A stretch of 64,000 nucleotides of DNA from UPXZ01 sp964634605 (GTDB lineage: Bacteria; Bacteroidota; Bacteroidia; Bacteroidales; Paludibacteraceae), in assembly GCA_964634605.1 (NCBI GenBank), contig CAZWLJ010000006.1, forward strand, positions 38,739 to 102,738, in the 5' to 3' direction. Below, piece by piece: positions 61,014 through 64,000 of this stretch. Both the position numbers and the translations under genes were made by a program. The first letter of the stretch is position 1; each line of letters starts with the position of its first letter. The notes beneath the pieces were generated by a model. The model saw nothing but the letters and a program-made list of their open reading frames with translations. It was not told the DNA's origin and did not search any database.

Positions 61014-61544
61014 ATGCTGAAAATTGCCGTAATAGGACCTGAATCAACCGGTAAAACGGAACTCTGCCGTAAACTTGCTGCTCATTTTCATGCAGGGTGG
61101 GTTCCGGAACTTGCCCGCGAATACGTGGAACGGAATGATTATAAATATACTTACCGGGATGTGTGCCGTATAGCAAAACTTCAGATAGCACAGGAAGAAA
61201 AATATGCCCTGAAACAAAATGCAGGATATGTTTTCTTTGATACAGACCTGATTATCACCAAAGTCTGGCTCGAGTATGTCTATCATTCGGTACCTGAGTT
61301 TGTAAACCAACGATTAGCTCTCCGTTTCATTGATTTTTACCTGATTTGCATGCCCGATATTCCCTGGGAGTACGATCCGGTAAGGGAAAACGGCGAAAAA
61401 AGGGAATTTTTCTTCCAATGGTACGAGAATGAAATCAAAAAGCTGGGTACACCCTTTTCACGGATAGAAGGAGTGGGTGAGGCCAGATTACAGAATGCTC
61501 TGCAAGCTGTCAAAGTATTCGAAACAAATCGGAAAAGTGAATGA
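61014..61544 (+). CDS. NadR-like nicotinamide riboside kinase / AAA ATPase
   Basis: A 176-residue P-loop kinase similar to the C-terminal ribosylnicotinamide kinase domain of NadR, which phosphorylates nicotinamide riboside to NMN. It has Walker A GPESTGKTEL at residues 8-17, AREYVE, the FFDTDLIITKVWLEYVY segment typical of the domain, and ICMPDIPWEYDPVREN. It lacks the NMN adenylyltransferase and repressor domains of full NadR. Together with pnuC it would form a salvage route, the two being separated by a pair of minus-strand genes. The activity is inferred. Confidence 0.8.
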   Translation: MLKIAVIGPESTGKTELCRKLAAHFHAGWVPELAREYVERNDYKYTYRDVCRIAKLQIAQEEKYALKQNAGYVFFDTDLIITKVWLEYVYHSVPEFVNQRLALRFIDFYLICMPDIPWEYDPVRENGEKREFFFQWYENEIKKLGTPFSRIEGVGEARLQNALQAVKVFETNRKSE

Positions 61545-61558
61545 AAAAATGAACCGGT

Positions 61559-61566
61559 ATCTTTGT
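61559..61566 (+). promoter_or_regulatory. Predicted -7 element of the cysE promoter
   Basis: TATCTTTG, 45 bases before the cysE ATG; no clear -33 element. Confidence 0.45.
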
Positions 61567-61611
61567 TCAGTTGTTTGTATAAATCTGAATTGAACAAATA
61601 ATAAATATCAA

Positions 61612-62748
61612 ATGAACATCCATCTTAAACGAACCATTGCTCAATTGTCTGATCCTGAGGGACTGAGGTCAGTGTGTCGCAGACAGGAAGAGAACCATCC
61701 AATGCCATCGACAGAAATTATCAATAAAATTGTCAAGTTGCTCCGATCGGTAATATTCCCGGGATATTTCGGCAATGCCGATGTAAATCCCGAAAATGTA
61801 AGTGAACACATTGAAGAAAATCTTCAGATCATATATTCACTGCTTTTGCAGCAGATCAAGTCGGGCATGTGTTTTGAAAATATCGAACTCGATTTCAATT
61901 GTTCGGAGCTCAACAAAAAAGCCGGGGATATCGTCGATCGGTTTATTTCCGGACTTCCGCAGTTAAGGGAAGATCTGCATAAAGATGCAGTAGCTGCTTT
62001 CAACGGCGACCCTGCGGCAAAAAGCATGGGTGAAGTGATTTTTTGTTACCCGGGAATCAGGGCTATCAGCAGTTACCGGTTTGCACATGCTATTCTGCAA
62101 CTTGAGGTCCCGATTATTCCGCGTGTAATTACTGAACTTGCTCATTCCGAAACCGGTATCGATATCCATCCGGGTGCTACTATCGGTGACTCTTTTATGA
62201 TCGATCACGGCACGGGGGTAGTTATCGGGGAAACCTCGCGGATAGGCAATAATGTGCGTATTTACCAGGGAGTAACGCTGGGTGCCAGAAGTTTCCCGCT
62301 GGATAAAGAAGGCAATCCGATAAAAGGAATCGACCGCCACCCCAAAATAGGCGATAATGTAATCATCTATTCCAATTCAACCATACTGGGCGATATAAAA
62401 ATAGGCGATAACGCTGTAATTGGCGGAAATATCTGGGTGGATTCCGATGTGCCCGCGGGTGCCAGGGTGCTTCAGCGAAAAAGAATCGAGGAAGATGAAA
62501 GAAAAACCGGGAAAAAAGCCAAAAAGGAAAAGAAACATAAAGCAGAAGATAAAAACAGAGAAAACCGGGATAAAGAAAGAAAACGTGACAGGAAAGATTT
62601 TTACGGAAATAATAATATCAAATACGTTTTTGATCCCATAACGGATAAGCCTATACCACCTTTTGCCAAATGTAAAGGCTGCAAAAGCAAAAACGGTTGC
62701 AGGAAATGCCGCGAAGCTTACGAAAAAAAATACGGAATAAAGTCCTGA
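61612..62748 (+). CDS. cysE: Serine O-acetyltransferase with charged, four-cysteine C-terminal extension
   Basis: Acetylates serine with acetyl-CoA for cysteine synthesis. Residues 1-288 match the long EpsC-type enzymes. A helical N-terminal domain is followed by a left-handed beta-helix of hexapeptide repeats with IHPGATIGDSFMIDHGTGVVIGET, VRIYQGVTLGARS and GDNAVIGGNIWVDSDVPAGARV. Beyond about residue 288 an unusual 90-residue tail follows: some 40 residues almost all Lys, Glu, Arg and Asp, then KYVFDPITDKPIPPF and a C-x2-C-x5-C-x2-C cluster (Cys354, 357, 363, 366) resembling a zinc knuckle. The frame is continuous with no gap. Acetyltransferase identity is secure; the role of the tail is unknown. 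Confidence 0.92.
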   Translation: MNIHLKRTIAQLSDPEGLRSVCRRQEENHPMPSTEIINKIVKLLRSVIFPGYFGNADVNPENVSEHIEENLQIIYSLLLQQIKSGMCFENIELDFNCSELNKKAGDIVDRFISGLPQLREDLHKDAVAAFNGDPAAKSMGEVIFCYPGIRAISSYRFAHAILQLEVPIIPRVITELAHSETGIDIHPGATIGDSFMIDHGTGVVIGETSRIGNNVRIYQGVTLGARSFPLDKEGNPIKGIDRHPKIGDNVIIYSNSTILGDIKIGDNAVIGGNIWVDSDVPAGARVLQRKRIEEDERKTGKKAKKEKKHKAEDKNRENRDKERKRDRKDFYGNNNIKYVFDPITDKPIPPFAKCKGCKSKNGCRKCREAYEKKYGIKS

Positions 62749-62839
62749 TAATGCAGGTTTTCAGTTGCAGGATGGTGCAAATTGAAAAAGATTCGATGAA
62801 TTACATAAATAAAATCAACTTAAAGAAAAAGAATAAAGA

Positions 62840-64000
62840 ATGGAATTTGAAATGGTAGCCAAAACCTTCAAAGGTTTGGAAGAAGTGCTTGCAACTGAAC
62901 TGGTAGATCTTGGAGCTAATAATGTGCAATTGCAGCGGCGTGCCGTGAGTTTTACCGGCAACCTGGAGATGCTTTACAAAGCTAATCTTCACCTGCGAAC
63001 AGCATCGCGCGTGCTGAAAACAATAGCCACTTTCAAAGCAGAAAATCCGGATGAGGTGTACACCCAGGTAAAGAATATCAACTGGGAAAAATTCATGAAA
63101 GTTGACACTACTTTTGCTATCGATTCCACGGTTTATTCCGAGGTTTTCCGTCACTCCAAATTTGTGGCTTACCGTGTGAAAGATGCTATTGCTGATTTCT
63201 TTACGGAGAAATACGATAAACGTCCTTCCGTGAGGCTGGATAATCCGCAGTTGATGATCAACATTCACATTGCCCACAACCTGTGTACTCTTTCGCTCGA
63301 TAGTTCCGGAGAATCGCTCCATAAGCGCGGATATCGGGTATCGCAAACCGAAGCCCCACTCAACGAAGCACTGGCAGCAGGCATGATTCTGATGACCGGA
63401 TGGCACGGCGAATCCGACTTCCTGGATCCCATGTGCGGATCGGGTACCTTGCTTATTGAAGCCGCTCTCATTGCCCTGAATATCCCTCCGGGCATTTTTC
63501 GCAGTTCTTTTGCTTTTGAGAAATGGAATGATTTTGACGAGGAGATTTTTCAGCGACTTTACAACGACGACAGCCTCGAACGGACGTTTGAACATAAAAT
63601 CTACGGCTCCGACAACTCTCCTCGTGCTATTGCCATTGCACGGCAAAACATCCAGAGCGCCGGACTGACCAAACATATTGAACTGTCAGTCAGTCCGTTA
63701 CAGGAGCTGGAAGCCATTTCTGACACCTGTCTTATGGTGACTAATCCGCCCTACGGCGAACGCATTACCTCACCCGATATTTTTGGACTTTACGCAGCAC
63801 TGGGCACTTTCCTGAAACACAAATTCACCGGAAACACTGCCTGGGTCATCAGTTCACACGAAGATTGCCTGTTCAAAATCGGTCTGAAACCTTCCCGTAA
63901 AATTGAGCTCCTCAACGGAGCACTCGAATGCCTGTACTGTCAGTACGAAATCTTTTCGGGGAAAAGGAATGAATTTGTGGCAAAAGAAAAACGGAGATAA
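62840..64000 (+). CDS. THUMP-domain class I SAM-dependent RNA methyltransferase (RlmL-like)
   Basis: A predicted 23S rRNA guanine-N2 methyltransferase related to the N-terminal half of RlmKL. The 386-residue protein has an N-terminal ferredoxin-like/THUMP region (about 1-160, with FEMVAKTFKGLEEVLATEL at the start). A Rossmann methyltransferase domain follows with motif I DPMCGSGTLLIEAA, GSDNSPRAIAIARQN and the catalytic TNPPYGERI. The C-terminal RlmK domain of the enterobacterial fusion is absent, as is usual outside Gammaproteobacteria. The stop codon is the last three bases of the window, so the gene is complete. Confidence 0.9.
   Translation: MEFEMVAKTFKGLEEVLATELVDLGANNVQLQRRAVSFTGNLEMLYKANLHLRTASRVLKTIATFKAENPDEVYTQVKNINWEKFMKVDTTFAIDSTVYSEVFRHSKFVAYRVKDAIADFFTEKYDKRPSVRLDNPQLMINIHIAHNLCTLSLDSSGESLHKRGYRVSQTEAPLNEALAAGMILMTGWHGESDFLDPMCGSGTLLIEAALIALNIPPGIFRSSFAFEKWNDFDEEIFQRLYNDDSLERTFEHKIYGSDNSPRAIAIARQNIQSAGLTKHIELSVSPLQELEAISDTCLMVTNPPYGERITSPDIFGLYAALGTFLKHKFTGNTAWVISSHEDCLFKIGLKPSRKIELLNGALECLYCQYEIFSGKRNEFVAKEKRR

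Noticed and set aside
62801..63676. A 291-codon open frame opposite the THUMP methyltransferase gene
   Set aside because: The sense strand carries clear methyltransferase motifs and ends at a proper stop; the antisense frame has none.
1..64000. tRNA or rRNA genes, CRISPR arrays, insertion sequences, prophage, restriction or other defence genes
   Set aside because: No cloverleaf-type sequence, regular repeat array, transposase, integrase or defence-family motif was seen on reading both strands and the encoded proteins.

Overview
The window looks like a chromosomal segment of a Bacteroidota bacterium, probably of the order Bacteroidales; I cannot name a genus. The reasons are as follows. Start codons lack Shine-Dalgarno sequences and are preceded by A-rich stretches. 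Many intergenic regions carry the Bacteroidota -7 promoter element TAnnTTTG, some with a TTG-type -33 element. Several gene neighbourhoods are typical of the phylum: gldE-gldD-phosphopantetheinyl transferase-GGGP synthase, DUF4492-cydA-cydB, tig/clpP/clpX/recQ, and a tandem of periplasmic PPIase-like proteins followed by an OstA-like protein. The content is almost entirely core and housekeeping. I found no rRNA, tRNA, CRISPR, prophage, insertion sequence, toxin-antitoxin or defence system.

Layout. 1-3 kb (minus): argD, an exported beta-barrel-like protein, rsfS and the 5' part of ftsH. 3-8 kb: htpG (minus), diverging from zwf-pgl and a small exported protein (plus). 8-11 kb (minus): an S41-type lipoprotein protease and a metallo-beta-lactamase-fold hydrolase. 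11-14.5 kb (plus): mpl, dCMP deaminase, S41 protease. 14.5-18 kb (minus): gldE, gldD, phosphopantetheinyl transferase, GGGP synthase. 18-21 kb (plus): trmD, DUF1294, beta carbonic anhydrase, SMR transporter, argC. 21-29.6 kb (minus): uup-type ABC-F, an orphan protein, class I fumarase, an exported thioredoxin-like protein, GH78 rhamnosidase. 29.8-39 kb (plus): tig, clpP, clpX, recQ, then the cytochrome bd operon. 39-46 kb: HAD nucleotidase, coiled-coil lipoprotein, rsmI and an acidic protein (minus), tdk (plus), recJ (minus), exported nitroreductase (plus). 46.5-55 kb (minus): a four-gene outer-membrane biogenesis operon, guaB, and an SDR. 55-64 kb: SHOCT/DUF4870 protein, TatD-like hydrolase, a second S41 protease and pnuC (plus); a two-lobed aspartyl protease and PAP2 phosphatase (minus); NadR-like kinase, an extended cysE and a THUMP methyltransferase (plus).

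Functional themes. Protein quality control is dense here (FtsH, HtpG, trigger factor, ClpXP, SurA-like chaperones, three S41 proteases, one aspartyl protease), as is envelope construction (OstA-like protein, GldD/E, Mpl, PAP2). Central metabolism is represented by the oxidative pentose phosphate entry, fumarase, cytochrome bd, arginine synthesis, nucleotide salvage and serine acetylation.

Assembly. Three runs of exactly 100 N (53669-53768, 55216-55315, 57355-57454) interrupt guaB, the SDR and the second S41 gene. Comparison with the families shows they are placeholders shorter than the missing sequence, so frames and lengths across them are unreliable.

No clearly new multi-gene system is visible. 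The best leads are a repeat-rich leader in front of the periplasmic PPIase operon, whose repeats are complementary to the start-codon region; an operator-like hairpin at the nitroreductase promoter; and a serine acetyltransferase with a charged linker and four-cysteine tail.
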